From an uncultured Actinomycetes bacterium (GTDB lineage Bacteria; Actinomycetota; Acidimicrobiia; Acidimicrobiales; Microtrichaceae), in NCBI GenBank assembly GCA_903873135.1, contig CAIQNH010000233.1:1-55552 (forward strand): a DNA stretch of 55,552 nucleotides, given 5' to 3'. Below, in pieces: positions 24,971 to 33,118 of this stretch; the stretch's first letter is position 1; each line of letters starts with the position of its first letter. The notes under the pieces are model-generated. The model worked only from the letters and a program-made list of their open reading frames with translations, was not told the DNA's origin and did no database searches. The translations under genes and the position numbers were made by a program.

Positions 24971-25798
24971 GTGCACCAGGAACGACCGCAGCTCCGGGAC
25001 CGGGAGCTCGACCGTCAGCTCGAGGATCTGGGCTACGTCGTGCTCCCGGGTGCCGCAGCGTCGGTCGTGCCGAGTCTCCGCGCCGCCCACCGTCAGCTCG
25101 TGGGTCGGGTTCCTCCCGGGTTCCACTCGACCCCCTACACGCGGGACCCGACGACACGCCGGCGGGTCCACGATCGGCTGGTCCAGTTGCTCGGACCCGT
25201 CGTCGAGCGTGAGGTCTCGGGAGCCCGTCCGATCCTGGGCAGCTTCGTGACCAAGCGACGCGGGAGCGCCGGGCGCATGCCGCCGCACATGGACTGGACG
25301 TTCGTCGACGAGCACGTCGCCGCGTCCTTGAACTTCTGGGTGCCGCTCGAGGACGTGGACGAGCGCAACGGCGCCATGGAGGTGCTCCCCGCGTCGCACC
25401 GGGTGGTCGGGACCATCCGGGGCCTCGGCACCGACAACCCATTCGCCGGGATCGAGCCCGACGTGGCCCGCCACATGGTGACCGTGCCGATGGAGGCGGG
25501 CGACGTCCTGGTGCACGACCACCGGCTCCTGCACGCGTCCGAGCCGAACCAGAGCCGGCGAGCGAGGCTCGTGGCGGCGCTCGCGCTCGTGCCCGAGTCG
25601 ACCCCGACGATCCACTTCCGGCAGACCGGCCCGGGTGAACTGGTCCGCTACGACCTCGACGACCAGTTCTTCGTGGACTACGTCTACGGCGACGAGGAGC
25701 TGCCGGCGAGCGCCCGGGAGGTCGAGCACGTCAGCTTCGAGAACCCGACGTTCACCCTCGAGGACCTGCGCGCGGCAGGGGTGGAGGTCGCAGGGTGA
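24971..25798 (+). CDS. PhyH-family Fe(II)/2-oxoglutarate dioxygenase (copy 2)
   Basis: 275 residues from GTG at 24971 just after GGGAGGG; a TTG at 24944 is an alternative start. The metal ligands are His106-x-Asp108 in P-P-H-M-D-W and His188 in L-L-H-A-S-E-P-N, with Arg199 as the expected 2-oxoglutarate ligand. It heads a three-gene run of PhyH paralogues joined by GTGA overlaps, so all three are made together. The sequences have clearly diverged outside the W-x-V-D-E, V-P-L-x-D-V-D-E-R-N-G-A and L-P-x-S-H blocks, so they probably act on different positions or steps. Hydroxylation of a sugar or lipid part is inferred, not shown. Confidence 0.85.
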   Translation: MHQERPQLRDRELDRQLEDLGYVVLPGAAASVVPSLRAAHRQLVGRVPPGFHSTPYTRDPTTRRRVHDRLVQLLGPVVEREVSGARPILGSFVTKRRGSAGRMPPHMDWTFVDEHVAASLNFWVPLEDVDERNGAMEVLPASHRVVGTIRGLGTDNPFAGIEPDVARHMVTVPMEAGDVLVHDHRLLHASEPNQSRRARLVAALALVPESTPTIHFRQTGPGELVRYDLDDQFFVDYVYGDEELPASAREVEHVSFENPTFTLEDLRAAGVEVAG

Positions 25799-26667
25799 CC
25801 GATCGCAGCGGACGGACCTGGCCGCTGCTGCGGAACCCCGAGGCCCGTCACCGTCTGGAGCGGGACGGCTACGTGCGGGTTCCGTTCCTCGGGCCGGAGG
25901 GGGTCGACCGGTTGACGAGGCTCTGGGCCGAGTTCGGCTCGCCCCTCGTGGAGGGGATCTACTCGAACCTCCACGACAGCACCCCGGAGCAGAGCCGGGC
26001 CGTGCACGAGGTGATCCACGACGAGTTCCGGGGACCTGTCGAACGGCTCTTCCAGGACGCGCGGATCGGGGGCTCGAGCTTCCTCGTCAAGGGCTGTGGC
26101 GAACAGAGCGCATCGACGCTCCACCAGGACTGGTGCGTGGTGGACGAGGATCTGGCCGGATCGTTGTCGGTGTGGGTGCCGCTCGTCGACGTCGACGAGC
26201 GGAACGGGGCGCTCCAGGTCCTCCCGGGCACGCACCGGATGCGACGGTCGATCCGTTCCTTCGACACGTCGTCCCGGTACCTCGACTTCGACGAGGTCGG
26301 TGACCTCGCAGTGTGCGTCCGAGCGTCGGCCGGGGACGCGGTGCTCTACGCCCACGATCTCTTCCACGGGTCGAGGGCCAACACGACCGACCAGATCCGG
26401 GTCGCGGCCGTGGCCGGGCTCGTCGCCAACGGGACCGGGCTGTGCCACTACCGGGCGGTCGGTCCGACCGAGGACGACTTCGAGCGCCTCGACGTCGACT
26501 GGGACTTCTTCGAGCGCGACATCGCCGTCCTCTCGGCCGGGGGCACGGTCGACCGTCGGGGCGTCGCCTGCCACGTCGACCACCACCTCCTCGACGTGGA
26601 CGAGGTCCTCGACCACGCCCGGAGGTGCCGGATGGAGAACCGACCGAGCGAGAGTGGGGTCAGGTGA
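25795..26667 (+). CDS. PhyH-family Fe(II)/2-oxoglutarate dioxygenase (copy 3)
   Basis: 290 residues from GTG at 25795, overlapping the previous stop as GTGA. The triad is complete: His110-x-Asp112 in T-L-H-Q-D-W, His191 in L-F-H-G-S, and Arg202 in I-R-V-A-A. The shared block [12 protein letters not shown] is almost identical to copy 2, which supports tandem duplication. It has about 40 extra C-terminal residues rich in His and Asp ([11 protein letters not shown]) compared with its neighbours. The active site looks catalytic. The substrate is unknown. Confidence 0.85.
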   Translation: MTDRSGRTWPLLRNPEARHRLERDGYVRVPFLGPEGVDRLTRLWAEFGSPLVEGIYSNLHDSTPEQSRAVHEVIHDEFRGPVERLFQDARIGGSSFLVKGCGEQSASTLHQDWCVVDEDLAGSLSVWVPLVDVDERNGALQVLPGTHRMRRSIRSFDTSSRYLDFDEVGDLAVCVRASAGDAVLYAHDLFHGSRANTTDQIRVAAVAGLVANGTGLCHYRAVGPTEDDFERLDVDWDFFERDIAVLSAGGTVDRRGVACHVDHHLLDVDEVLDHARRCRMENRPSESGVR

Positions 26668-27515
26668 TCGAGCGTCGTGTCCTCCTGGACCAGGACCTCG
26701 AGGCGACGCTCGTGGACCGGGGCTACGTGGTCGTCCCCTTGCTGGACGACGACGAGGTCGCCTCGCTGCGCGACTGGTACCGGGAGGCGAGCGCCGACGA
26801 GACCCACCGCCCCGAGGACGCCTACGACCCGACCTACGCCGAGTTCACCGTGATCCACACGGACCCTCGCTTCCGCGCTGCGAGCTTCGAGCACATCGTC
26901 GACGTCGTCGGGGGCAGCGTGGAGTCGATGCTCGACCGCTACCGGCCGCTGGTCGCGAACTTCGTCAACAAGCCGGTCGGCAGCGGGGTCGTACCGCTCC
27001 ACCAGAACTGGTCGGTCGTCGACGAGGACCGGTTCCGCTCGGTCTCGGTCTGGATCGCGCTCGTGGACTGCGACTCGGAGAACGGGGCGCTCGAGGTGCT
27101 CGCCGGGAGCCACCGTCGGCTGCGCGACCCCCGGGGGATGTGGGCCTACGAGGCGTTCGCAGGCGTCGCCGACGAGGTGCGCCACGTGCTCGACCTCGTC
27201 CCGGTGCCCGCCGGGCACGCCGTGATCCTCGACGACGCCCTCCTCCACTACTCGGCCCCCAACCTGGCCAGCGAGGACCGACTGGCGATCCAGCTGATCA
27301 TGCTGCCCGAGGAGGCCCCCTCCCGCTTCTGCGAGCGGGTCGACCAGGTCGGCGACCTCATGGAGGTCGACGTGTGGGAGGTCGAGCCGCGGTTCTTCTG
27401 GGACTTCTGGCACGGTGCCGGGGACCAGCGGTACGGGCGACGGGTCGAGCGCATCCGCGTCCCCCTCCCGCAGTTCGACCGGGACCGATTCCTCGAGACC
27501 TTCCTCCCGCAGTGA
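26664..27515 (+). CDS. PhyH-family protein with HxN in place of HxD (copy 4)
   Basis: 283 residues from GTG at 26664, again through GTGA overlap. The fold and surrounding blocks are conserved: P-L-H113-Q-N115-W-S-V-V-D-E, then [11 protein letters not shown], His195 in L-L-H-Y-S-A-P-N, and Arg206. The facial-triad carboxylate is replaced by Asn115, encoded by AAC at 27006-27008. In Fe/2OG halogenases such as SyrB2 the same Asp is Ala or Gly, which frees an iron site for halide. Asn is not the usual halogenase residue. The protein could be an altered-reactivity oxygenase or a noncatalytic partner of copies 2 and 3. No frame damage is seen, so it is kept as a functional gene. Confidence 0.82.
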   Translation: MIERRVLLDQDLEATLVDRGYVVVPLLDDDEVASLRDWYREASADETHRPEDAYDPTYAEFTVIHTDPRFRAASFEHIVDVVGGSVESMLDRYRPLVANFVNKPVGSGVVPLHQNWSVVDEDRFRSVSVWIALVDCDSENGALEVLAGSHRRLRDPRGMWAYEAFAGVADEVRHVLDLVPVPAGHAVILDDALLHYSAPNLASEDRLAIQLIMLPEEAPSRFCERVDQVGDLMEVDVWEVEPRFFWDFWHGAGDQRYGRRVERIRVPLPQFDRDRFLETFLPQ

Positions 27516-27609
27516 GTCGTGGCCGCTGCGACGCCCCGGCGACCTGACGCCGGTCCCCGCCGGCCGCCAACCCGCCCGGGGCCGACGTCCCTCCCTTCCG
27601 GGGGTCGCG

Positions 27610-27615
27610 TATCCT
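27610..27615 (+). promoter_or_regulatory. -10 box for the lipoprotein gene, leaderless type
   Basis: TATCCT ends eight bases before the GTG at 27624, so transcription should begin at or beside the start codon. No ribosome binding site precedes the GTG. No good -35 box is visible. Confidence 0.4.
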
Positions 27616-27623
27616 CGGGCACC

Positions 27624-28427
27624 GTGAGTTCGATCGACGGCCCGAGTGGACCCCGACTCGTCCCCGGCCGAGTCCGTCTCCGTTCGGCGGGAACGCTGGT
27701 GTCGAGCGTGCTCGTGGTCGGCGGGCTCCTCCTCGCCGCCTGCGGTGGCGGACAGGTGTCCGGGTCCGAGGAGTCCTACCCCGGGTTCTCCAACCAGCAG
27801 CGCGAGGTGACCGACGATCCGTTCGAGGTCGCGCGACCCACGACGAGCGCCGGGCCGACCACGATCCCCGGTCCCGGTCCGACCTTGTTCCTCCCCGAGG
27901 GAGTGGTTCGTTCGGTCACCAGCACCACGGCGGTGGCCTCCCAGGTGCCGACGACGTCCACGACGACGACCACCATCCCCACCACGACGACCACGCTCCC
28001 GCTGGTCGTGTCCCGCCCGGCGACCACCGACCGCATCTGCCTGGGCTTCTACCCGGTGGCCGACGCCCTCAAGAAGGGTCAGGTGCAGCTGCGGGACAAC
28101 CTGCAGCGGCTCGACGACCCGTCCTTCTTCGACGGCTTCCGGACCCAGTGGACCGAGGCCACGGGGACCGGACGCCGGGAGCTGCTCGGTGCATCGTTCG
28201 GACCGGAGCTCGCCCTGGCGACCGCCCTGTCCCGGCGCCTCGAGTTCTCCTCGGCGGTCGCAGCGACCGTCCGGACGTTCTCCACCGCGGACTCGCTCGT
28301 GTGGGCGATCTCGGTGTCACCGCCGGCACCGGGTGAGACTGCGGGGTGGCCGGAGATCGAGGCCCACCTCATCCGGACCTGTCCGAACCTCATCCGCGAC
28401 CTCACGGGCCGGGACTCCCTCAACTGA
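27624..28427 (+). CDS. Secreted lipoprotein with Thr-rich linker, unknown function
   Basis: 267 residues from GTG at 27624, eight bases after TATCCT. Residues about 17-37 form a signal peptide ending in the lipobox G-L-L-L-A-A-C, so Cys38 or nearby should be lipidated. A long low-complexity linker follows, rich in Thr, Pro and Ser (T-S-T-T-T-T-T-I-P-T type, residues about 105-135), as often seen in surface lipoproteins of Acidimicrobiia. The C-terminal domain (about 145-267) has two cysteines (C-L-G-F and T-C-P-N) and no recognised motif. It follows the PhyH operon but has its own promoter signal. A role at the cell surface is likely; its function is unknown. Confidence 0.72.
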   Translation: MSSIDGPSGPRLVPGRVRLRSAGTLVSSVLVVGGLLLAACGGGQVSGSEESYPGFSNQQREVTDDPFEVARPTTSAGPTTIPGPGPTLFLPEGVVRSVTSTTAVASQVPTTSTTTTTIPTTTTTLPLVVSRPATTDRICLGFYPVADALKKGQVQLRDNLQRLDDPSFFDGFRTQWTEATGTGRRELLGASFGPELALATALSRRLEFSSAVAATVRTFSTADSLVWAISVSPPAPGETAGWPEIEAHLIRTCPNLIRDLTGRDSLN

Positions 28428-28430
28428 CCG

Positions 28431-28445
28431 CCGCCGACTCGGCGG
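28431..28445. terminator. Hairpin between convergent lipoprotein and Wzt genes
   Basis: CCGCCG (28431-28436) pairs with CGGCGG (28440-28445) across ACT, four bases after the lipoprotein stop. It lies in a 42-base convergent gap and could end transcription from both sides. Confidence 0.4.
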
Positions 28446-28469
28446 GTGCAGGAGCCACCCCCCGACGGC

Positions 28470-29711
28470 TCACTCCTCCGCCGGTGAGGCGGATCTGGCG
28501 GCGGCGGTGCTCCCGTCGGCCGAGACCTCCCACTGGGCGTCGAACACGAAGCCCGGCCGGCTGCTGGGGTCGCCGAGGATCCTGAACGGCGTGACGGCGT
28601 CCGCGATCGAGGTGAGCAGCTCCTGCAGGTGGTCCTCCGGGTCGATGGTGCGGACGACCGCGACCCGGACGAGGAACGACCCGGCGGAGAACGGGAGTGG
28701 TGCGGTGGTCACCGAGACCTCGTAGCGGCCCGGTTGCCGGAGCAGGTCGCTCGGACCCTCGATCGGGTCGGCGAACGCCGCACGACCCATCGTGTAGACG
28801 GACACGACGAGGTGGCCGTCGACGGGCTCCCGTACGTCGAGGACGAACCGGCACCGGAGCGGTCGGCCGGTGTCGAACTCCGGTGGGTCGCACCGGAGCT
28901 CGCCGAGGTTGATCCGGTCGTCCTGCTGGTGGTCGAACACCGGTGCGTTGGGGAGGTCCTCCGGCTTGTCCGGGTCGGTCGACGTCCCCACGCCGATGTA
29001 GTCCTGGATGACCGAGACGGGGTCACCGGCGGAGGTGACGCGCCCCTGGTCGAGCAGGATCGCCCGTTCGCACAGCTGGGTGATGAGCCAGTTGTTGTGG
29101 GAGACCGCCACGATCGCGGCACCCGAGCGGTGCATCTCCTGGATCCTGGCGACGCAGGCCTGCTGGAAGCGCCAGTCGCCCACCGAGAGCACCTCGTCGA
29201 GGATCACCAGGTCCGCGTCGACGCTGGTGGCGAGCGCGAACGAGAGGCGGGCCCGCATGCCCGTCGAGTACCGCTTGACCGGGGTGTCGATGAACGATCC
29301 GATTCCCGAGAAGTCGACGATCTCGTCGAACCGTTCGTCGATGACGCTGGCCGGGAGCCCCATCAGCGCTCCGCTGAACCGGAGGTTCTCCGCGCCCGTG
29401 AGGTCGGGCGTGAACCCCGACCCGAGTTCGGTGACCGCCGCGATCCGGCCGTGGGTGCGCACCTCGCCGGTCGTCGGCTCGATGATCCCCGCCATCACCT
29501 TCAGGAGCGTGGACTTCCCGGCTCCGTTCGGCCCGATGATGCCCACCGAGTCGCCCGGCTCGATCCGGAGCGACACCCCGTCGAGGGCCACCAGGTGGTC
29601 CGCCCGGGACGGTTCGCCCAGACGACCCGGGATCAGCGCCCGCCAGTTCGACCGGTCGACCCCGCGCCGGTAGCGCTTCGTGACTCCTCGGAGCTCGGCC
29701 ACAGTGGTCAC
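28470..29711 (-). CDS. wzt: ABC transporter ATP-binding protein for polysaccharide export (Wzt-type)
   Basis: 413 residues from GTG at 29711, with GAGGGGGA upstream; GTG three codons later is possible. Residues 1-235 are the nucleotide-binding domain: Walker A G-P-N-G-A-G-K-S-T (60-68), signature Y-S-T-G-M-R-A-R-L (149-157), Walker B D-L-V-I-L-D-E-V-L-S-V-G-D (167-179) and the switch His205. The Y-S-x-G-M signature and L-D-E-V-L-x-V-G-D are diagnostic for O-antigen/teichoic-acid exporters. Residues about 250-413 form a C-terminal beta-rich domain like the Wzt carbohydrate-binding domain that recognises a modified glycan end. That suggests export of a complete, terminally modified chain on a lipid carrier. 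Its permease gene is divergent, 245 bases away. Confidence 0.9.
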   Translation of the reverse strand: MTTVAELRGVTKRYRRGVDRSNWRALIPGRLGEPSRADHLVALDGVSLRIEPGDSVGIIGPNGAGKSTLLKVMAGIIEPTTGEVRTHGRIAAVTELGSGFTPDLTGAENLRFSGALMGLPASVIDERFDEIVDFSGIGSFIDTPVKRYSTGMRARLSFALATSVDADLVILDEVLSVGDWRFQQACVARIQEMHRSGAAIVAVSHNNWLITQLCERAILLDQGRVTSAGDPVSVIQDYIGVGTSTDPDKPEDLPNAPVFDHQQDDRINLGELRCDPPEFDTGRPLRCRFVLDVREPVDGHLVVSVYTMGRAAFADPIEGPSDLLRQPGRYEVSVTTAPLPFSAGSFLVRVAVVRTIDPEDHLQELLTSIADAVTPFRILGDPSSRPGFVFDAQWEVSADGSTAAARSASPAEE

Positions 29712-29956
29712 GGGAGGGTCCCCCTCGGCGATCGGGGCTGGTGGTCTCCGGTCGTGGCCCCGCTTCGCGGCCGGTCGCAGCGACGACGAGGACGACTCGT
29801 CGGAACGTCCGCGATGGTACCGCCGCCTCGTCGGGACTGTGCGATCCTGAGGGGCGTGATCCCCGGACTCCACGGCGCACGTGTGGGCACGTGGGGCGTC
29901 GGCGTTGCACCGGTTCCGGAGGTGACCCAGCGTCGCGAGTACGGGTCCGGGGCGCC

Positions 29957-30745
29957 GTGAGCCGGGTCCGGTCCCCGGTGTCGAGGCGACGTCGCACCTA
30001 CCTGAGGTTGCTGGCGGAGTGGACGCGTCGGGACGTCGCCGAGCGGTTCGGGACCAGGCCGACCCGGCTCGTGTGGGCGGTGCTCCAACCGGCGCTCGCC
30101 GTGGCCGCCTACGCGCTGATCTTCGGGGTCATCTTCGCCCAGACCGGTGGCGATCTGCCCTACCTCTCCTACCTGGTGGCGGGTGTCGTCGTGTACCGAG
30201 CGGTGACGGGTGCGCTCGGTTCGGTCACCTGCATCGCCGATCGGCACGACCTCCTCACGAAGGTGGCGGTCCCGGTCGAGATGATCCCGATGTCGAGGAC
30301 GCTCGCCAACGCGGTGGACACGGTCATCGTCGCGATCGGGCTGCTCGTGGTCGCGGTGGTGCAGGGCGTGACGATCTCGGTCACCGTCGTGATGCTCCCG
30401 GTGGTCCTGCTGGTGGTGACCGTCTTCGTGGTCGCGGTCAGCATCCTCGTCTCGACCCTGCAGGTCTTCCTGCCGGGACTCCAGTTCGTCACGTCGTTCC
30501 TGGGTCTCGCCCTGTTCTTCGCGAGTCCGATCTCCTACCAGCCCGACCAGCTGCCGGAGGGTCTGCGCTGGCTCAACGTCGTGAATCCGATCTCGGTGTA
30601 CGTCGAGGCCGTCCGTGACGTGGCGCTGAGGTCGGCGTGGCCCCGGCCGCTGTTCTACCTCCAGGCGGCGTTGGCGGTGGTGTTCCTCGTCGGGTCGATC
30701 GCCTACCTGCGGTCGTTGCGGGGCCGGATCGTCGACCTCGGGTGA
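29957..30745 (+). CDS. wzm: ABC transporter permease for polysaccharide export (Wzm-type)
   Basis: 262 residues from GTG at 29957. An amphipathic, basic N-terminus (R-R-R-R-T-Y-L-R-L-L-A-E-W-T-R-R-D) is followed by about six membrane helices. The helices and the segment L-F-F-A-S-P-I-S-Y-Q-P, then L-N-V-V-N-P-I, are those of ABC-2 permeases that export O-antigen or teichoic acid. The partner ATPase is encoded divergently at 28470-29711. In the membrane the pair would move a lipid-linked glycan to the outer face. No clear ribosome binding site precedes the start. The intergenic region has TACCAT on the minus strand at 29819-29814, a possible -10 box for wzt. Confidence 0.9.
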   Translation: MSRVRSPVSRRRRTYLRLLAEWTRRDVAERFGTRPTRLVWAVLQPALAVAAYALIFGVIFAQTGGDLPYLSYLVAGVVVYRAVTGALGSVTCIADRHDLLTKVAVPVEMIPMSRTLANAVDTVIVAIGLLVVAVVQGVTISVTVVMLPVVLLVVTVFVVAVSILVSTLQVFLPGLQFVTSFLGLALFFASPISYQPDQLPEGLRWLNVVNPISVYVEAVRDVALRSAWPRPLFYLQAALAVVFLVGSIAYLRSLRGRIVDLG

Positions 30746-30764
30746 CGGACCGCCGGGTCGGGGG

Positions 30765-31949
30765 TCAACCGGTCGGCGCCCCGACCTGTGGGGGACGCCC
30801 TCCACCCGCCACCACCACGACCGGGTCGCCGGCGGCCAGGCGGGCGGGGTCGGGCGTCTCGTGCGCCGGGTCCGGGCGGAAGCCGGGGAGCGCCCGCACG
30901 AGCTCCTCGATCGCCAGGGCGACCTGGAGTCGGGCCAGGTGGACCCCGGCGCAGTGGTGAGGACCCGCCCCGAAGGCGAGGTGCCGCTCCCGCCGTCCCG
31001 GTCGGAAGTCGTCGGGTGCCTCGAACGCGGCCGGATCCCGGTTCGCTGCGGCGACGCGGCACTCCAGCGCAGCACCGGCGGGGACGGTCACACCCCCGAC
31101 CTCGGCGTCGGAGACGCAGCGGCGGGGGAGCGCGACGACGGGAGCGGACCACCGGAGCAACTCCTCGACGTACCGTCGGAGGTCCCTCGCCGAGTCCACC
31201 ACCGCCTGGTGGTGCGGTGCGACGGCGAGGTGTGCCGCTGCCGCTCCGATGGCCGTGGCCACCGGGTCGATGCCGGCGAGCAGGAGCAGGTAGCAGACCG
31301 AGGCCACCTCGTCGTCGGACAGCGCCAGGGCGCGGTCCTCCGGCGTGGAGAGGGCGCGCACGAGGTCGGTCCCGGACTGTCCCCGTCGCGCCGCCACGAC
31401 CTCGCTGAAGTACGACTCGATCTCCGGACCGGCGGCTGCGACGCCGTCACGATCCGCGGCTCCGGGACCGAGGACGCGGTCGTGCAGGTCGCGGAGCCGA
31501 CCGGCGTCGTCGCTGGGGAGACCGAGCAGCTCGACCAGCGCGTGCACCGGGAGCCACCGGGCGACGGACGACGCGACGTCGCCGCCGCCTCGAGCCGCCA
31601 GTGGCGCGGCGAGGTCCCGGGCCCGCTGCCGGAGCACCGGCTCGAGCGCAGCCACACGCTGCGGTGTGAGCGCCGTGTCGAGCGCCCGACGGATCCGGGG
31701 GTGGTCCGACGGCGAGGTCTGGAGGGGGAGGAGGGGAGCGCTCTGGCCGCAGTCGATCACCCCGACGGTCGTGAACGACTCCACGTCCTCGAGCGCCTGT
31801 CGCACCGTGGCGTGACGGTCGAGCACGACCGACTCGCCCGACGTCACCGGAGTCGTCCGACCCGGGGAGTCTCCCGGAGGGCCGGCACCGCGGTCCGGAC
31901 CGGCGCCGTGTCGCCGGGTCAGACGGCCGAGCCAGCGTCCGGTCGCCAT
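30765..31949 (-). CDS. Cytochrome P450
   Basis: 394 residues from ATG at 31949, a normal size for a soluble bacterial P450. Heme-binding motif F-G-A-G-P-H-H-C333-A-G; ExxR pair E263-x-x-R266; I-helix L-L-L-L-A-G-I-D-P (221-229). The I-helix Thr that normally follows the acidic residue is replaced by Pro, which may change proton delivery to the ferric-peroxo intermediate. It would need a ferredoxin and reductase encoded elsewhere. It is followed on the other side of a 39-base gap by a terpene-cyclase-like gene in the same direction, which is a common pairing in terpenoid pathways. It is preceded by TACGGT six bases before the start. Confidence 0.9.
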   Translation of the reverse strand: MATGRWLGRLTRRHGAGPDRGAGPPGDSPGRTTPVTSGESVVLDRHATVRQALEDVESFTTVGVIDCGQSAPLLPLQTSPSDHPRIRRALDTALTPQRVAALEPVLRQRARDLAAPLAARGGGDVASSVARWLPVHALVELLGLPSDDAGRLRDLHDRVLGPGAADRDGVAAAGPEIESYFSEVVAARRGQSGTDLVRALSTPEDRALALSDDEVASVCYLLLLAGIDPVATAIGAAAAHLAVAPHHQAVVDSARDLRRYVEELLRWSAPVVALPRRCVSDAEVGGVTVPAGAALECRVAAANRDPAAFEAPDDFRPGRRERHLAFGAGPHHCAGVHLARLQVALAIEELVRALPGFRPDPAHETPDPARLAAGDPVVVVAGGGRPPQVGAPTG

Positions 31950-31955
31950 GCACCC

Positions 31956-31961
31956 ACCGTA
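31956..31961 (-). promoter_or_regulatory. -10 box for the P450 gene, leaderless type
   Basis: TACGGT on the minus strand (31961-31956) ends six bases before the ATG at 31949. No ribosome binding site is present. It would lie between the terpene-cyclase-like gene's stop and the P450 start, giving P450 its own transcript. Confidence 0.35.
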
Positions 31962-31988
31962 CCGTCTGGGAGACCCGTGTGGTCCGGC

Positions 31989-33023
31989 TCAGGCGGCCCG
32001 CGCGACGAGGGCGCGCACGGCGACCGCCGTCGACAGCGCCTCGGAGGCCCAGCCGAACACCTCGTCGGGACCGCCGTAGAAGAACACCGATCGGTCCCAG
32101 GACCCGTCCGGTCGCTGGCTCCCGACCAGCTGGTCCGACAACAGGTCGATCGCCGACGTGGGCACGTCGGCAGCGGCCGAGAACGACCGGAGTGCGACGA
32201 GCGCCTGGGCGGTGTCGAGGGCCGGGCCGAACGGCTCGGTGGCGTCCAGTCGGTCGAGGATCCGTCCGACCACGATCGGAGCCAACGGCCGGAACGCGGC
32301 GACGCCGGTCCGCCAGCCGTCGGCGACCGCAGCCCAGGCGGTGGTCGGGTTCCGGTGCCACTTGTCGCACCTGCCCTCGAGTCCCGACTCGACCAGCTCG
32401 ACGACCCACTCGACCGCCGCGGCCGGGGCCCGGTCGGGTCCGAGGTACCGCACGACGTTGGCGTTGACGACGCCGTCGACGTCACCGGGCTCGGCCTCCG
32501 AGTTCGCCCAGAGCTCGGCCCGACGCCGCCGCACCCGGGGGAGCCACTCCTCCCGGGTCGCCCACCGGAAGGGCAGCGAGCTCGACCGGTGGTGGACGAA
32601 CCAGGTCCGGAACCTCCCCTGCTCGTCACGGTTGTCGACCAGGAGCCGGACGTTGCGGGTCGTGCTGACCCCCCGGCGGGCGACGGCCATCGAGCAGCAG
32701 GCCGTGTCGTCCGCGTCGGGCGGTGTGTAGTCGTGCTGGTCGCTCGCCCGGGACCAGTACCGCCAGAGGTCACCCCGCTCCACCTCGGCCCGGAGGAAGT
32801 GGACCGCTCGGTCGACGATGCCCGTGGCCCGGGGGTCGTCGACGTCGTCGAGGGCGAGCGCCCCCAGCGCCGTGATGAAGTTCAGGGTGTCGGGGATCCA
32901 CTCCTCCGGCCCCGAGCCGAGCGCAGACGCGTACGAGGGGAGCTCGCCGCTCGGCCGTTGGTGTTCGGTGAGCCACGCGAGGGCGGTGTCGACGGCGTGG
33001 TCGACCGAGTGTTCCCCGCGCAC
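31989..33023 (-). CDS. Class II terpene cyclase/squalene-cyclase-repeat-like protein
   Basis: 344 residues from GTG at 33023, seven bases after TAGCCT. The protein is alpha-helical with repeated short helices. It has P-P-D-A-D-D-T-A (101-108), matching the DxDD acid motif of class II terpene cyclases, and a QW-type motif Q303-x3-G-x-W309 close to the C-terminus. Class II cyclases protonate an alkene or epoxide to start ring closure, and the middle Asp is the acid. The chain is short for a two-domain diterpene cyclase (about 500), so it may be a single alpha/alpha barrel or a related protein of the prenyltransferase/squalene-oxidase-repeat superfamily with another role. P450 and UbiA genes in the window fit a terpenoid or prenylated product. 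Confidence 0.6.
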   Translation of the reverse strand: MRGEHSVDHAVDTALAWLTEHQRPSGELPSYASALGSGPEEWIPDTLNFITALGALALDDVDDPRATGIVDRAVHFLRAEVERGDLWRYWSRASDQHDYTPPDADDTACCSMAVARRGVSTTRNVRLLVDNRDEQGRFRTWFVHHRSSSLPFRWATREEWLPRVRRRRAELWANSEAEPGDVDGVVNANVVRYLGPDRAPAAAVEWVVELVESGLEGRCDKWHRNPTTAWAAVADGWRTGVAAFRPLAPIVVGRILDRLDATEPFGPALDTAQALVALRSFSAAADVPTSAIDLLSDQLVGSQRPDGSWDRSVFFYGGPDEVFGWASEALSTAVAVRALVARAA

Positions 33024-33030
33024 GAGGCCG

Positions 33031-33036
33031 AGGCTA
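33031..33036 (-). promoter_or_regulatory. -10 box for the cyclase-like gene, leaderless type
   Basis: TAGCCT on the minus strand (33036-33031) ends seven bases before GTG at 33023. No convincing -35 box. TACCCT at 33072-33077 on the plus strand may serve the divergent methyltransferase gene. Confidence 0.3.
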
Positions 33037-33118
33037 CTCCGACGCCCAGCCGCCCGGGTCCGACAGACCGCTACCCTGACCTGACCTCGTCGACCGCGTC
33101 GAGATCTGAGCGCCACCG

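Noticed and set aside
24971-27515. The PhyH tandem as chlorinating halogenases.
   Set aside because: Two copies keep Asp in H-x-D, and the third has Asn rather than the Ala or Gly seen in known halogenases.
27930-28000. Repetitive ACC/ACG tract as a variable-number DNA repeat.
   Set aside because: It encodes the Thr-rich linker of the lipoprotein and has no exact long unit.
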